A DNA stretch of 64,000 bases from Neolewinella maritima (GTDB taxonomy: Bacteria; Bacteroidota; Bacteroidia; Chitinophagales; Saprospiraceae): NCBI RefSeq assembly GCF_923081025.1, contig NZ_CAKLPZ010000001.1, positions 1,116,001 through 1,180,000 of the forward strand, written 5' to 3'. Shown in pieces: positions 44,360 to 53,252 of the stretch. Below the pieces are notes generated by a model, which worked only from the letters and a program-made list of their open reading frames with translations, ran no database searches and had not been told where the DNA came from. Position numbers and translations under genes: made by a program. Position 1 is the stretch's first letter. Each line of letters opens with the position of its first letter.

Positions 44360-44570
44360 GGGGGACGAAAAAATAATGTGTTAAATTTTGGTAAAACATG
44401 CTAAACCACAAACTAAATTTATAACTCTAGCGTACTAGTACCAACTTCAGGTAGTTCCAGCCCGGTATCCTGATATGTAATATAATCAAATGTATTGCAT
44501 CGCGGGAATGGTCCGAAGGAGTTAAAAGAAATACCGCTACCTTGGCGGTGCATTAGCTAGCTAGTAGTTA
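44360..44570. other. AT-rich intergenic region downstream of the HTH gene
   Basis: No gene seen. A TACCTTGG box at 44538-44545 resembles the -7 elements elsewhere in the window and could start a transcript running through the leader ORF and terminator at 44571-44664. Confidence 0.4.
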
Positions 44571-44627
44571 ATGATACGAATAGGTTTATTTTTCATGAGA
44601 GACGCTGTGGACAACACAGTCGTATAA
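44571..44627 (+). CDS. Candidate 18-residue leader peptide
   Basis: A short ORF, MIRIGLFFMRDAVDNTVV, ends in tandem TAA TAA four bases before a strong terminator hairpin. An internal ATG at 44595 would give ten residues. Its position suggests an attenuator-type leader for the small membrane genes, but no run of one amino acid marks a sensed metabolite and it may be chance. Confidence 0.25.
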   Translation: MIRIGLFFMRDAVDNTVV

Positions 44628-44631
44628 TAAG

Positions 44632-44664
44632 GACCCGGGCGCTTTCGCCCGGGTCTCTTTTTTT
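44632..44664 (+). terminator. Strong intrinsic terminator directly before a membrane-protein gene
   Basis: A perfect 10-bp GC-rich stem GACCCGGGCG / CGCCCGGGTC with a CTTT loop, followed by TCTTTTTTT. The next ATG is only six bases past the T-tract, so reading into that gene requires either antitermination or a start inside the tract. Confidence 0.92.
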
Positions 44665-44670
44665 GCCACT

Positions 44671-44901
44671 ATGGATCGTACCCCCGCCCATCAGAACAAG
44701 CTGTACGCCGCCCTCCGCTGGGTGCCCATCCTGCTGTACTTCGTGGTGAAGTACCTGGTGTTCGACAACGAGCTCACGTGGACGCAGCAGCTCTCCCTAA
44801 TCGCCTTCGTCGTGCTGGCCGAGCTGGCCCTGTGGGGCTACCGCCGCCGGCAACAACGCCAGTCTGGCGACTCACTACCCAACGCCGATGGAACCGATTA
44901 G
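44671..44901 (+). CDS. Small two-helix membrane protein
   Basis: A 76-residue protein with two predicted transmembrane helices (WVPILLYFVVKYLVF and LSLIAFVVLAELALWGY) and a basic C-terminal tail (RRRQQRQ). No family is recognised. It overlaps the next gene by 14 bases and resembles it in layout: K-Y-x-V-F, then L-x-W, then a second LIA-containing helix. Expression must start beyond, or read through, the terminator immediately upstream. Confidence 0.6.
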   Translation: MDRTPAHQNKLYAALRWVPILLYFVVKYLVFDNELTWTQQLSLIAFVVLAELALWGYRRRQQRQSGDSLPNADGTD

Positions 44902-45079
44902 AAAGGATAAGCCCAGCCCCACGCTGTTCCTGCTCATGACCGTGGTGTACTTCGCCAGCTACTTCGGCCTGAAGTACGGCGTGTTCGGCGGCGCACTACC
45001 CTGGGGATATAATCTGCTACTGATCGCCGCCTGCCTGGGCATCGCTTTCTTCCTACGGGGCCGCCTGGGCAAGCAGTAA
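44888..45079 (+). CDS. Small two-helix membrane protein, paralogue of the preceding
   Basis: A 63-residue protein with two hydrophobic helices (LFLLMTVVYFASYFGL and YNLLLIAACLGIAFFL) and a basic end (RGRLGKQ). The pattern LKYGVFGGALPWGYNLLLIA parallels KYLVFDNELTWTQQLSLIA in the upstream protein, suggesting local duplication. The 14-base overlap indicates coupled translation. Function unknown. Confidence 0.6.
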   Translation: MEPIRKDKPSPTLFLLMTVVYFASYFGLKYGVFGGALPWGYNLLLIAACLGIAFFLRGRLGKQ

Positions 45080-45160
45080 GTCTGTTCCGGTCGCACGGTG
45101 GATCGGACCGGTGCAAACCTGCCTCCGTCCGTACCGTTCTTTCGGTACTAATACCGACCG

Positions 45161-46312
45161 ATGCTACCCACCAAAGCCTCCCGCCGCCGCTTCCTCCGCC
45201 AATCCACTACCGCCGCTACTGGCTTACTGCTCGCTCCCGGCCTGGTCGCCTGTGGAGCCCGGTCCGCCCCGGCTACCGACCCCGCACCCGCGTCCCCGCC
45301 CCCTTCCGCTGACGACCGTAAACTCGGTGTAGCACTACTCGGCCTGGGGGGCTACGCCAAGGGACAGATCGCTCCCGCCCTGCAGCTCACCCAGCACTGC
45401 GAACTACGCGGACTCATCACCGGCAGCCCCGATAAACTACCCGAATGGCAGGATAGGTACGGAGTAGCCGACGAAAACTGCTACACCTACGACCGCATGG
45501 AAGACATCGCGGATAACGATGCCATCGACATCATCTACGTGATCACGCCCACGGCTACCCACCGCGACTTCGCCGTACGCGCCGCCGCTGCGGGCAAGCA
45601 CGTATGGTGTGAAAAGCCCATGGCCATGACCCCCGCCCAGTGCCAGGAGATCATCGACGCCTGCACGGAGCAGGGTGTACAGCTCGCCATCGGCTACCGG
45701 ATGCTACACGAACCCAATACGCGTCAGCTGATCCAGCTCACCAAGGACCGTACCTACGGCGCACTGACCTCCGCCCGCTCCTATGCCGGATATGCTGGTA
45801 GTCCGCCACCAGCCGATTACTGGCGCGGACAGCGCGACATGGGCGGCGGGGCGCTGTACGATATGGGCGTGTACACCGTCAACGGCCTACGCTACGGCAC
45901 GCAACTGTCTCCCGCCGCCGTAGTACGGGCTACGCAGCAACGCCAGGACCGCCCGAACGGGGTAGACCTCACCACTACCTATACCCTGCGCTACCCGGAT
46001 GGAATGCTGGCCGAGGGCAAGACCAGTGTAGTAGAAAAATACAATGAGCTACATATAGAGGCTGAAAACGGCTGGTACGAGATGCAGCCCATGCAGCCCT
46101 ACCAGGGCGTGAAGGGTAAGACCAGCGACGGCAAGGTGCTCGGCCCCCCCGTACCCAATCAGCAGAGCCTGCAGATGGACGACGATGCCCTGGCGATCCG
46201 CAACGGAACGCAACCGATTGCACCGGGGAGCATGGGTAAGGCAGATATTGCCGTTATTCGTGCTATCATTGAATCCGCGGAGACCGGTAAGGAGGTACAG
46301 ATCGCGAGCTAA
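45161..46312 (+). CDS. Tat-exported Gfo/Idh/MocA-family oxidoreductase
   Basis: A 383-residue protein starting with a twin-arginine signal (ASRRRFLRQSTTAATGLLLA, then a Cys that could be lipidated). The Rossmann region follows (KLGVALLGLGGYAKGQIAPA), then IIYVITPTATHRDFAVRAA and the family motif VWCEKPMAMTP with the catalytic Lys. It resembles glucose-fructose oxidoreductase, which is exported with NADP bound. Substrate unknown, probably a sugar. uxuA follows 48 bases downstream, so a sugar-acid context is plausible. Confidence 0.9.
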   Translation: MLPTKASRRRFLRQSTTAATGLLLAPGLVACGARSAPATDPAPASPPPSADDRKLGVALLGLGGYAKGQIAPALQLTQHCELRGLITGSPDKLPEWQDRYGVADENCYTYDRMEDIADNDAIDIIYVITPTATHRDFAVRAAAAGKHVWCEKPMAMTPAQCQEIIDACTEQGVQLAIGYRMLHEPNTRQLIQLTKDRTYGALTSARSYAGYAGSPPPADYWRGQRDMGGGALYDMGVYTVNGLRYGTQLSPAAVVRATQQRQDRPNGVDLTTTYTLRYPDGMLAEGKTSVVEKYNELHIEAENGWYEMQPMQPYQGVKGKTSDGKVLGPPVPNQQSLQMDDDALAIRNGTQPIAPGSMGKADIAVIRAIIESAETGKEVQIAS

Positions 46313-46325
46313 TACGCATCCTTAA

Positions 46326-46354
46326 CCCCTCCTCCCCCTTAACTCCCTAACCCC
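46326..46354 (-). repeat. G-run cluster in the uxuA leader (minus strand)
   Basis: The minus strand carries four G-runs of 4, 3, 5 and 4 with loops TTA, AGTTAA and AGGA, a canonical G-quadruplex motif on the uxuA template strand. The plus (mRNA-like) strand is entirely G-free from 46321 to 46362 and contains CCTTAACCCC. Confidence 0.75.
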
Positions 46355-46360
46355 TTATTT

Positions 46361-47494
46361 ATGCTTTCCACCTGGCGCTGGTACGGCCCCCACGACCCCA
46401 TCACGATCGACGAAGTCGCCGCCCTGGATATCGAGGGCGTCGTCACGGCCCTGCACCACGTCCCCAATGGCGAAGTCTGGAGCCGGGCGGAGATCCGCCA
46501 GCGCAAGCAGGAGCTACAGGGGCTGGACTGGTCCGTCGTGGAAAGTGTACCCGTACACGAGGGCATTAAGCAGCACACCGAGGCTGCTCCCGTCCTGCTG
46601 TCCAACTACCAGGCCTGTCTACGCAACCTGGCCGCCGAGGGCATCACCACCGTGTGCTACAACTTCATGCCGGTGCTGGACTGGACGCGCACCCGCCTGG
46701 CCGTCCCCGTACCCGGCGGCACCACGGTAGCCCTGTACGGACTGGACCTGGTCGCCTTCGACTGCTTTATTCTGGCCCGGGCGCACGCCGCCGCCGACTA
46801 CCCCGCCGAGATAGTAGAGCTGGCTGCCGACCACTACGAAGGTATGTCGGCCGCCGATCGCGAGGAGGTCAGCGCCACCATGCTGAAGGGACTACCCGGC
46901 TCTGAGGAAAGCTTCGACCTGGCTAGCTTCCGCGACGCCATCGCCCCCTACCTGCACATCGACCGGGGCACGTTCAAAGACAACCTGCAACGCTTCTTGG
47001 AGGCGGTCGTGCCCACGGCTACGGAGGAGGGGATGAAGCTGTCGATCCACCCCGACGATCCGCCCTGGCCCGTCGTGGGGCTGCCCCGGATCGTCTCTAC
47101 GGCCGATGACCTCCGCGAGCTACTCGCCATGGTTGACGCACCCGCCAACGGACTCTGCCTCTGCACCGGCTCGCTGGGCTCACGCTCCGACAACGACCTG
47201 CCGGCCATGGCCCGGGAGTTTCTCGATCGCATCCACTTCGTCCACCTGCGCAACGTGCGGCGGGCGCCCCACGAGAGCTTCGCCGAGAGCGGCCACCTGC
47301 AGGGAGACGTCGATATGGCCGCCGTAGTACGCGAACTACTGCAGGGGGAGGGCAACGTACCCTTCCGGCCCGACCACGGCTTCACCCTCTTTGGCGACCG
47401 CGAGCGCCGCACGAACCCCGGCTACAGCCTGTACGGACGCATGCGCGGACTAGCCGAGCTACAGGGACTACAGGCAGGGCTGCGCAGTAGCTAG
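46361..47494 (+). CDS. uxuA: Mannonate dehydratase
   Basis: A 377-residue enzyme dehydrating D-mannonate to 2-keto-3-deoxygluconate in glucuronate breakdown. Recognisable stretches: STWRWYGPHDPITIDEVA at the start, GIVTALHHVP-like GVVTALHHVPNGEVW, TTVCYNFMPVLDWTRT, GMKLSIHPDDPPWPVVGLPR (metal-binding His) and NVPFRPDHGFTLFGD. The neighbouring Tat-exported oxidoreductase could feed related substrates, but no other uxu genes are present. The stop codon shares a CTAG with the convergent T9SS gene, a four-base overlap. Confidence 0.95.
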   Translation: MLSTWRWYGPHDPITIDEVAALDIEGVVTALHHVPNGEVWSRAEIRQRKQELQGLDWSVVESVPVHEGIKQHTEAAPVLLSNYQACLRNLAAEGITTVCYNFMPVLDWTRTRLAVPVPGGTTVALYGLDLVAFDCFILARAHAAADYPAEIVELAADHYEGMSAADREEVSATMLKGLPGSEESFDLASFRDAIAPYLHIDRGTFKDNLQRFLEAVVPTATEEGMKLSIHPDDPPWPVVGLPRIVSTADDLRELLAMVDAPANGLCLCTGSLGSRSDNDLPAMAREFLDRIHFVHLRNVRRAPHESFAESGHLQGDVDMAAVVRELLQGEGNVPFRPDHGFTLFGDRERRTNPGYSLYGRMRGLAELQGLQAGLRSS

Positions 47495-50085
47495 TTTACC
47501 AGTGTAACCGAACCTTTGACTAACTGCTGTACACCACTGCTTAACAGCACTTTGCCGACGTACAGGAATACTCCACTGGAAGCGGGCCGGCCGCGGAACG
47601 TGCCGTCCCAGCCCCGGTCCTCTCCGGTCGTCTGTTCGTACACCAGCTCCCCCCAACGGTCGAATATCCGCAGCTCAGTGACGGCCACCACGCCGTCTCC
47701 CCGGTACAGGGTGAAGCGGTCGTTGTGCGCATCCCCGTTGGGGCTGAACGCCGAGGGGGCGTACACCGCATACGTACCGCCTACTCCTACCGTGACACGG
47801 TCGTCGCTCGTGCAACCGCGGGCGTCCGTATAGCTCACCGTATAGACCGTCGTGACCAGGGGCGCGGCCGCAGGTGCCGGGCAAGTGGAACAGCTCAGTC
47901 CGTCGGTCGGTGACCAGGATAGCTCCGCCGGGGAGGCTACCTCACTCAGGTTGGTACGCAGTACGATCGTCTCGCCCGCACGTATTGCATAGGGCGTTTC
48001 TTGTCGTATAGATATAGGAGCGGTAGGTACGGAGAGTACCGCCCGCGTTTCGGTCGTGCATCCTCTGGCGTCCCTGACCCTGACGGTATAGGTACCACCG
48101 GGGAGCTTTTGGAACGTGGGGCCGGACTGTGGTATACCCGTGTTCAGGCTGTAGCTGTAGGGTGGTCGTCCACCGGCTGCATACACCGTGATGCTACCGT
48201 CGCCGGTGAGCTGGCAATCCCCCTGATCTACGGTGGTGGTCATTTGGAGGGGCGGCGTACCCTCGATCTGGTAGGTAAACGACTGGGTACAGTAGCCGTC
48301 GGCCCGCAACTCCACGGTGTATTCTCCCGGTACGTGAGTAGTGAGTACGGAGGCGTTGTCGCCTATGGGGCGACCGCGTGCGTCCGTCCAGCGATAGCTT
48401 ACCGCCTGCTCGGTACGCACATTGATCGCGATGCGGCCGGTGTCGGTCGCGCAGTTGATCGGATCGATTGACGGGGCCGCAATGTCCAGGGGAATACCCG
48501 TACGGATCCATAGCGTATCGAGTACCAGGGTACAGCCATCGTCAATGAATGCCAGGACGGCGGACGCTTGACCGGCGGCTATCCGGACAATCCCGTCGCG
48601 GTGCATGAGGCGTGCCTCATCCGGATAGGAGCGAAAGAACAGCTTCGGGTTGTGGGCGTTGGTCCGTACCCTCAAGCTTACACTATCCCCCACACAGGGT
48701 ACGGAAAGCTGCTCGAAGGTGTAGCTCAGGCTCGGTGATGGAGAGACCACGAACGACTCTACATGCTCGACGCATGCCTCGGTCACCGTGACCCGGTAGG
48801 TGCCCGGCGCGGCTACGCGAAACTGATCGCCCGTACTTCCATCACTCCACTGGTAGGTAGCTCCCGTCTGACGGGTGGGGGTGACGGTAACCGTATCCCC
48901 CGGGGTGCAGAAGCCTAGGGTGTCGGGGAAGAAGTCGGACACGACGGGCCGCTGGATCACTACGGGAGCGGTGGTGGCACAGCCAGCGTTGGTGGTGATG
49001 CGCAGGCGGTATGTGCCGTCCACGTCCGCGCCTGCCTGTAGGGCCAGCGTGTAAGAGGTGGCTCCGGTGAGGGCGGCCCCGTTGCGGTACCACTGGTAGG
49101 TAGCAGCGGCCTGTGGCTGGCCGATGAGCGTGAGGTCATCGCATACGGTAAGTCCATCGACCTGCACCGGTCCGGCTACGGGCTGGGCAAAGGCCGCAGG
49201 CGTATTCAGGAGAAGGTCGTCGATGAAGTAGTAGTTGCGGTACAGCCCACCGTCGGGACGTCCCCGATCGGCCGCGCAGGAACCACCGATCGCGATGGCT
49301 TCGTAGGTGCCCCGGGAGGTGAAATCCAGGGAAGCAGCCGTCCAGCTACCGGCCCGACCGGAGACGGTCAGCGTGGCGATCAGTTCGTAACCCTCCGCAC
49401 CGGCGGACTCGGGGCAGTTGTAGAAGGCACCGAAGTTTAGTTGGTCGCACCTCCTGATGCCGTACACGGCGAGCTCGACCGAGTCGGGCGACTGGATGGA
49501 GATCGGCCCCTCCGCCGCCGGGGAAGTCTGGGGCTCCATGAAACCCAGCGAAAAGGTGAAGCGATAGGCTTGTCCCGCCACCAGTCGCTGTCCATCCACC
49601 AGGCAGGCCGCCAGATACTCCCGGTACTGCCGGGTCGTACTGCCGTCGCCGTTATAGAACTTGCTGTCGTAGGCATCGCGGATACCCACCCAGAAGCCCG
49701 CTACGCCGCTGCCACTGGGCAGGGGCTGGGGTAGGGTAGTGGGGAAGTCCGGTCCGGCACCCGTGAAGGTGAAGGCATTCCAGGCGTCGGTGGTGCCGAG
49801 ACTGGCCCGTTCCCAGCCGGTGAGGCAATTGGCCTGGTTGGTGCCATCGGGTAAGCCGCCGGGCTGCACGGAGGCGCAGCCTGACTGACTCGCGTCGAAG
49901 CGTTCCAGGGAGGGATTAGGAAGTAGGGAGAGGGTAGAGGCGGGGAGTGCGCAGTTACAATCTGCCGTATCGTCCAGGTCGATCAGGCCGTCTCCATCAT
50001 CGTCGATGGCATTGGCGCATAATTCCTGAGCAGAAACGGAAGGGCCGACCAAAAGGAAGGCGAGCAACGGCACCCACATCCTCAT
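47491..50085 (-). CDS. Large T9SS type B (gliding-motility C-terminal) surface protein 1
   Basis: An 864-residue secreted protein; the ATG at 50083-50085 gives signal peptide WVPLLAFLLVGPSVSAQ (a GTG at 50112 is an alternative). The N-terminus has a calcium-loop-like DDDGDGLIDLDDTADC. Residues ~40-300 resemble a lectin or CBM-like module (FIDDLLLN near its end), followed by Ig/PKD-like repeats (YQWYRNGAALTGATSYTL, TYQWSDGSTGDQFRVAAPGT). The end (APSAFSPNGDAHNDRF, IFDRWGELVYEQ, GWDGTFRGRPASSGVFLY) is the type B C-terminal signal. It is a paralogue of the next gene. Confidence 0.93.
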   Translation of the reverse strand: MRMWVPLLAFLLVGPSVSAQELCANAIDDDGDGLIDLDDTADCNCALPASTLSLLPNPSLERFDASQSGCASVQPGGLPDGTNQANCLTGWERASLGTTDAWNAFTFTGAGPDFPTTLPQPLPSGSGVAGFWVGIRDAYDSKFYNGDGSTTRQYREYLAACLVDGQRLVAGQAYRFTFSLGFMEPQTSPAAEGPISIQSPDSVELAVYGIRRCDQLNFGAFYNCPESAGAEGYELIATLTVSGRAGSWTAASLDFTSRGTYEAIAIGGSCAADRGRPDGGLYRNYYFIDDLLLNTPAAFAQPVAGPVQVDGLTVCDDLTLIGQPQAAATYQWYRNGAALTGATSYTLALQAGADVDGTYRLRITTNAGCATTAPVVIQRPVVSDFFPDTLGFCTPGDTVTVTPTRQTGATYQWSDGSTGDQFRVAAPGTYRVTVTEACVEHVESFVVSPSPSLSYTFEQLSVPCVGDSVSLRVRTNAHNPKLFFRSYPDEARLMHRDGIVRIAAGQASAVLAFIDDGCTLVLDTLWIRTGIPLDIAAPSIDPINCATDTGRIAINVRTEQAVSYRWTDARGRPIGDNASVLTTHVPGEYTVELRADGYCTQSFTYQIEGTPPLQMTTTVDQGDCQLTGDGSITVYAAGGRPPYSYSLNTGIPQSGPTFQKLPGGTYTVRVRDARGCTTETRAVLSVPTAPISIRQETPYAIRAGETIVLRTNLSEVASPAELSWSPTDGLSCSTCPAPAAAPLVTTVYTVSYTDARGCTSDDRVTVGVGGTYAVYAPSAFSPNGDAHNDRFTLYRGDGVVAVTELRIFDRWGELVYEQTTGEDRGWDGTFRGRPASSGVFLYVGKVLLSSGVQQLVKGSVTLVN

Positions 50086-50150
50086 TATGAGGATCGAACG
50101 GGTGAAAGTCACGAGGAGATGTGTTTAGTTCAATAGTGTATAAGACGACG

Positions 50151-50181
50151 CTAAGATAAAATATTTTTATTCTAAGCGCAA
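50151..50181 (-). promoter_or_regulatory. Bacteroidota-type promoter for T9SS protein 1
   Basis: On the minus strand TTG (50181 to 50179) is followed after 20 bases by TATCTTAG (50158 to 50151), fitting TTG-N20-TAnnTTTG with one mismatch in the box. The ATG is 65 bases downstream. Confidence 0.6.
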
Positions 50182-50260
50182 TACATATACAACTTAAACC
50201 GGGACACAGCCCACAAGTTCGGTCCGGGTCACGCAAAGCGGTCCTTTAACACATCTCGTC

Positions 50261-53206
50261 CTAGCGGGTAAGCAACACGCTACCCTGTACGGTATCGATA
50301 CTTCCATCACGCAGCAGGATCTTACCCTGGTACACATAGACCCCCAGGTTTACCGGCTGACCACCGAACGTGCCATCCCACTGCGCGGCACCCTCGCTGG
50401 GTTTTTCCCAGACCATGTTCCCCCAGCGATCGTAGATGTGGAGTTGCTGCACTGCTACTACTACCGAGTTGGTGTAGAGGGTGAACTGATCGTTGGTGTT
50501 GTCTCCATTGGGGCTGAAAGCGGTGGGCGCATACAACCGCGATTCGCGGTCTACGGCTACCGTGACACTATCGGTACGGCTGCAGTTCTCCGCCGAGGTA
50601 AAGGTGACGGCATACGTCGTTGTTTCGGACGGGGTGGCTGCTACGCGCAGTTCACTCAGCGGCGTATCGGGGAAGTGTAAGTCGGCATCCGGCGTCCACC
50701 GCACTTCCCCGGCGCTATGGTCTACGCCGTCGACCGTAGCATCGAGGACCACCGTTTCTCCCCAGGCGATCTCCCGGTCGGGGCCGGCGTCCAGTGCGAA
50801 AGTAGCCGGTAGCCGTACCTGTACCGGGTAGGGGTAGGAGGTGCAGCCCAGGGCGTCTTCGACCACCACCTGGTGTACACCTGCGGTAAGACCGGTGAGG
50901 TGGGCGCTATCGCGCTGTCGCATATCGGTGGTCGTAGCGTAGCGGTAGGGCGCCGTTCCCCCCCGCACCTGCACGGTGGCCGTGCCGGCCGTATCTGAGT
51001 GGCAGGCGGCGTAGTCCGCCGTAGCCGTTACCCGCAGGCGCTCCGGGCCCTTGACGATAAAATCAGTAGCCGTTTGGCACCCATTGCTGTCGGTCACCAT
51101 CGCGTGCCAGCCGCCACGATCGAGGTCGCGCGCCACGGGCTGGGAGGCTCCCAGGGGTGATTCGTCGACGGACTTACGCCAATCCACGCGGTAGGGTGGC
51201 GTACCCCCGGTAGGCAGGGCCAGCGCCGTGGCATCGTTGCCGCAGCTCACGTCGGTAGCACTTACTGACAGGTTGAAGTTGTCGTTGTCGGTCAGGGTGT
51301 AGTCCAGTGTCGTAGGGCAATGGTCCGGTCCGTCCAGGGCTACGGTGTACGTGCCCGACGTGAGGGCAGTGACCCCGGGGCCGTTTCCGGCGAGGGTCAC
51401 TCCCTGGGGGTCGGTCCAGGTGTAGCTTACCTCGTCAGCCGGTACGGTCAGACTGATCCTACCCTTCGGTCCATGACAGTTCAGATCCAGCAGGTCGGCT
51501 TCCGCCAGGAAGGGGGTGAGCTCCGGGATCTCGATCTCTTCGAATTGCAGGCCACAGGTGGTGAGTACGAAGGCCTGCAGCCGATCGGTCTGACCGGCGA
51601 CCAGCTGCACGGGGGGGGTGGAATGGTCTACGTAGTAGAAGCTATTGTCGGGCATACGGTAGGCCGCCGCGGGGATGTACCAGTCGGACTCCAACCGCAC
51701 GGTGACGGTATCGCCGATACAGGGCCGCTCCGGGCTTATGGTAAAGCGATAGGAGAGCGTTTCGGTATCGGTGACCACGAAGTCTTCTACCCGCTGCAGG
51801 CAGGCCGTACTGACGGTCACGGAATACGTACCGGGCTCGGAAGTAGTGAAGAAGGGCCCGGTGCTACCCGTGCTCCAGCTATAGGTCGCGCCGGTAGTCT
51901 GGGGAGCAAAGATGGTCACGTCCTGCCCCCGCCGGCAGAGGGCTACACTATCGGCAATCTGATCGTACAGAATGGGCCGCTGAATGCGTACCGGTTCGGT
52001 CACCGCGCAGCCCGCCGGTGTGGTGACCCGCATCGCGTAGGCACCATCGATGGTGGTAGACGGCTTGATGACCAGTACCGGTTCGGTAGCATCCTGGAGC
52101 GCTACGCCGTCGTGGTACCACTGGTACGTCGCCGCCGGCTGGGTGCGTCCGCGTAGCGTGATCTCCGGCGCGCAGATGGTCTGGCCGGCTACGGACACCG
52201 GACCGGCCACCGGGGGGTCGAAGGCCTCGGCTACGTTCAGGATCAGATCATCGATGAAGTAGTAGTTCCGGTACCCCCTGCCGTTGGGCTGCCGGATATC
52301 GTCCCTGCAGGAGCCTCCGATAGCGAAGCCGGCATACTCACCACGCGGGATGAAGTCTACGGTGGTAGGAGACCAACTTCCCGGGCTGCCTACTACTTCT
52401 ACCGTGGTGATGAGTTCGTAGCCGGCGGCCTCGGATTCTTCCGGGCACCCGTAATGCTCACCAAAGTTGAGTTGACCGCACTCCCGGACGCCGTAGATGG
52501 CTAATTCGATAGGGTTGGGCGAGCTCAGTGCGATGGGGGTAGATGAGCTATTGGACTCCAGGGTCTGCGGCTCCATAAAGCCCAGAGAAAAGGTGAGCCG
52601 GTAGTTCTCTCCCCGACGGAGGGTTTCACCGTTTTCAAAGCAGGCAGCCAGGTACTCCCGGTAATTCGCTGCAAAGGAGCCGTCCCCGTTGCGGTACCGC
52701 AGGCGGGGGGAGTCCCGCACACCGACCCAGAAACCCGCCACCCCGGTACCACTGGGTAGCGGCTGGGGTAGGGCGGAGGGAAAGGCCGGCCCGGCATTCG
52801 ACAGGGTGAAGGCGTTCCAACTATCGGTGGTGCCGAGGGACACCCGCTGCCAGCCCACCAGGCAGTTCGCCTGGTTTACCGCATCGGGTAGTCCACCGGG
52901 CTGCCGGGAGGTACACCCCGCCTGGTCGGAAGCGAACTCTTCCAGGGATGGATTGGGGAGTAGGGAGGTCGTAGTGGCGGGCAGGGCACAACTGCAGTCG
53001 GCTGTATCGTTGAGGTCGATTAGCCCGTCCGCATCGTCATCCAGGCCGTTATCACAGATTTCCTGGGCGGCGGCAAGTGAAGGAAGCAGAATGATGAGGC
53101 AGAAACTCACGCAAAAGCGCAGTAGTTGATGAGACACGGAAGCCGGGGTGTATATGAGAGACAGAAAGCAGACTGCCCACCGGACAAAAGTCCGGCGGTG
53201 CAGCAT
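50261..53206 (-). CDS. Large T9SS type B surface protein 2
   Basis: A 981-residue secreted protein, paralogous to the preceding gene over most of its length. It shares a calcium-loop-like start (LDDDADGLIDLNDTADC), the NQANCLVGW..VSLGTTDSWNAF region, Ig/PKD-like repeats (YQWYHDGVALQDATEPVL) and the type B end (APTAFSPNGDNTNDQF, IYDRWGNMVWEK, WDGTFGGQPVNLGVYVYQGK). The start is uncertain. The ATG at 53206 gives a long basic-hydrophobic leader; a GTG at 53137 (VSHQLLRFCVSFCLIILLPS) gives a normal signal peptide ending LAAAQ. It is ~117 residues longer than its paralogue owing to extra repeats. Confidence 0.92.
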   Translation of the reverse strand: MLHRRTFVRWAVCFLSLIYTPASVSHQLLRFCVSFCLIILLPSLAAAQEICDNGLDDDADGLIDLNDTADCSCALPATTTSLLPNPSLEEFASDQAGCTSRQPGGLPDAVNQANCLVGWQRVSLGTTDSWNAFTLSNAGPAFPSALPQPLPSGTGVAGFWVGVRDSPRLRYRNGDGSFAANYREYLAACFENGETLRRGENYRLTFSLGFMEPQTLESNSSSTPIALSSPNPIELAIYGVRECGQLNFGEHYGCPEESEAAGYELITTVEVVGSPGSWSPTTVDFIPRGEYAGFAIGGSCRDDIRQPNGRGYRNYYFIDDLILNVAEAFDPPVAGPVSVAGQTICAPEITLRGRTQPAATYQWYHDGVALQDATEPVLVIKPSTTIDGAYAMRVTTPAGCAVTEPVRIQRPILYDQIADSVALCRRGQDVTIFAPQTTGATYSWSTGSTGPFFTTSEPGTYSVTVSTACLQRVEDFVVTDTETLSYRFTISPERPCIGDTVTVRLESDWYIPAAAYRMPDNSFYYVDHSTPPVQLVAGQTDRLQAFVLTTCGLQFEEIEIPELTPFLAEADLLDLNCHGPKGRISLTVPADEVSYTWTDPQGVTLAGNGPGVTALTSGTYTVALDGPDHCPTTLDYTLTDNDNFNLSVSATDVSCGNDATALALPTGGTPPYRVDWRKSVDESPLGASQPVARDLDRGGWHAMVTDSNGCQTATDFIVKGPERLRVTATADYAACHSDTAGTATVQVRGGTAPYRYATTTDMRQRDSAHLTGLTAGVHQVVVEDALGCTSYPYPVQVRLPATFALDAGPDREIAWGETVVLDATVDGVDHSAGEVRWTPDADLHFPDTPLSELRVAATPSETTTYAVTFTSAENCSRTDSVTVAVDRESRLYAPTAFSPNGDNTNDQFTLYTNSVVVAVQQLHIYDRWGNMVWEKPSEGAAQWDGTFGGQPVNLGVYVYQGKILLRDGSIDTVQGSVLLTR

Positions 53207-53252
53207 AAACGCACCCTATTAACCCGTAGCAGCAGCCAAAAAGTGTGTACCC

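Noticed and set aside
53180..53195. Hairpin CCGGAC-AAAA-GTCCGG near the start of T9SS protein 2 as a terminator
   Set aside because: No T-tract on either strand and it lies within or next to the coding start.
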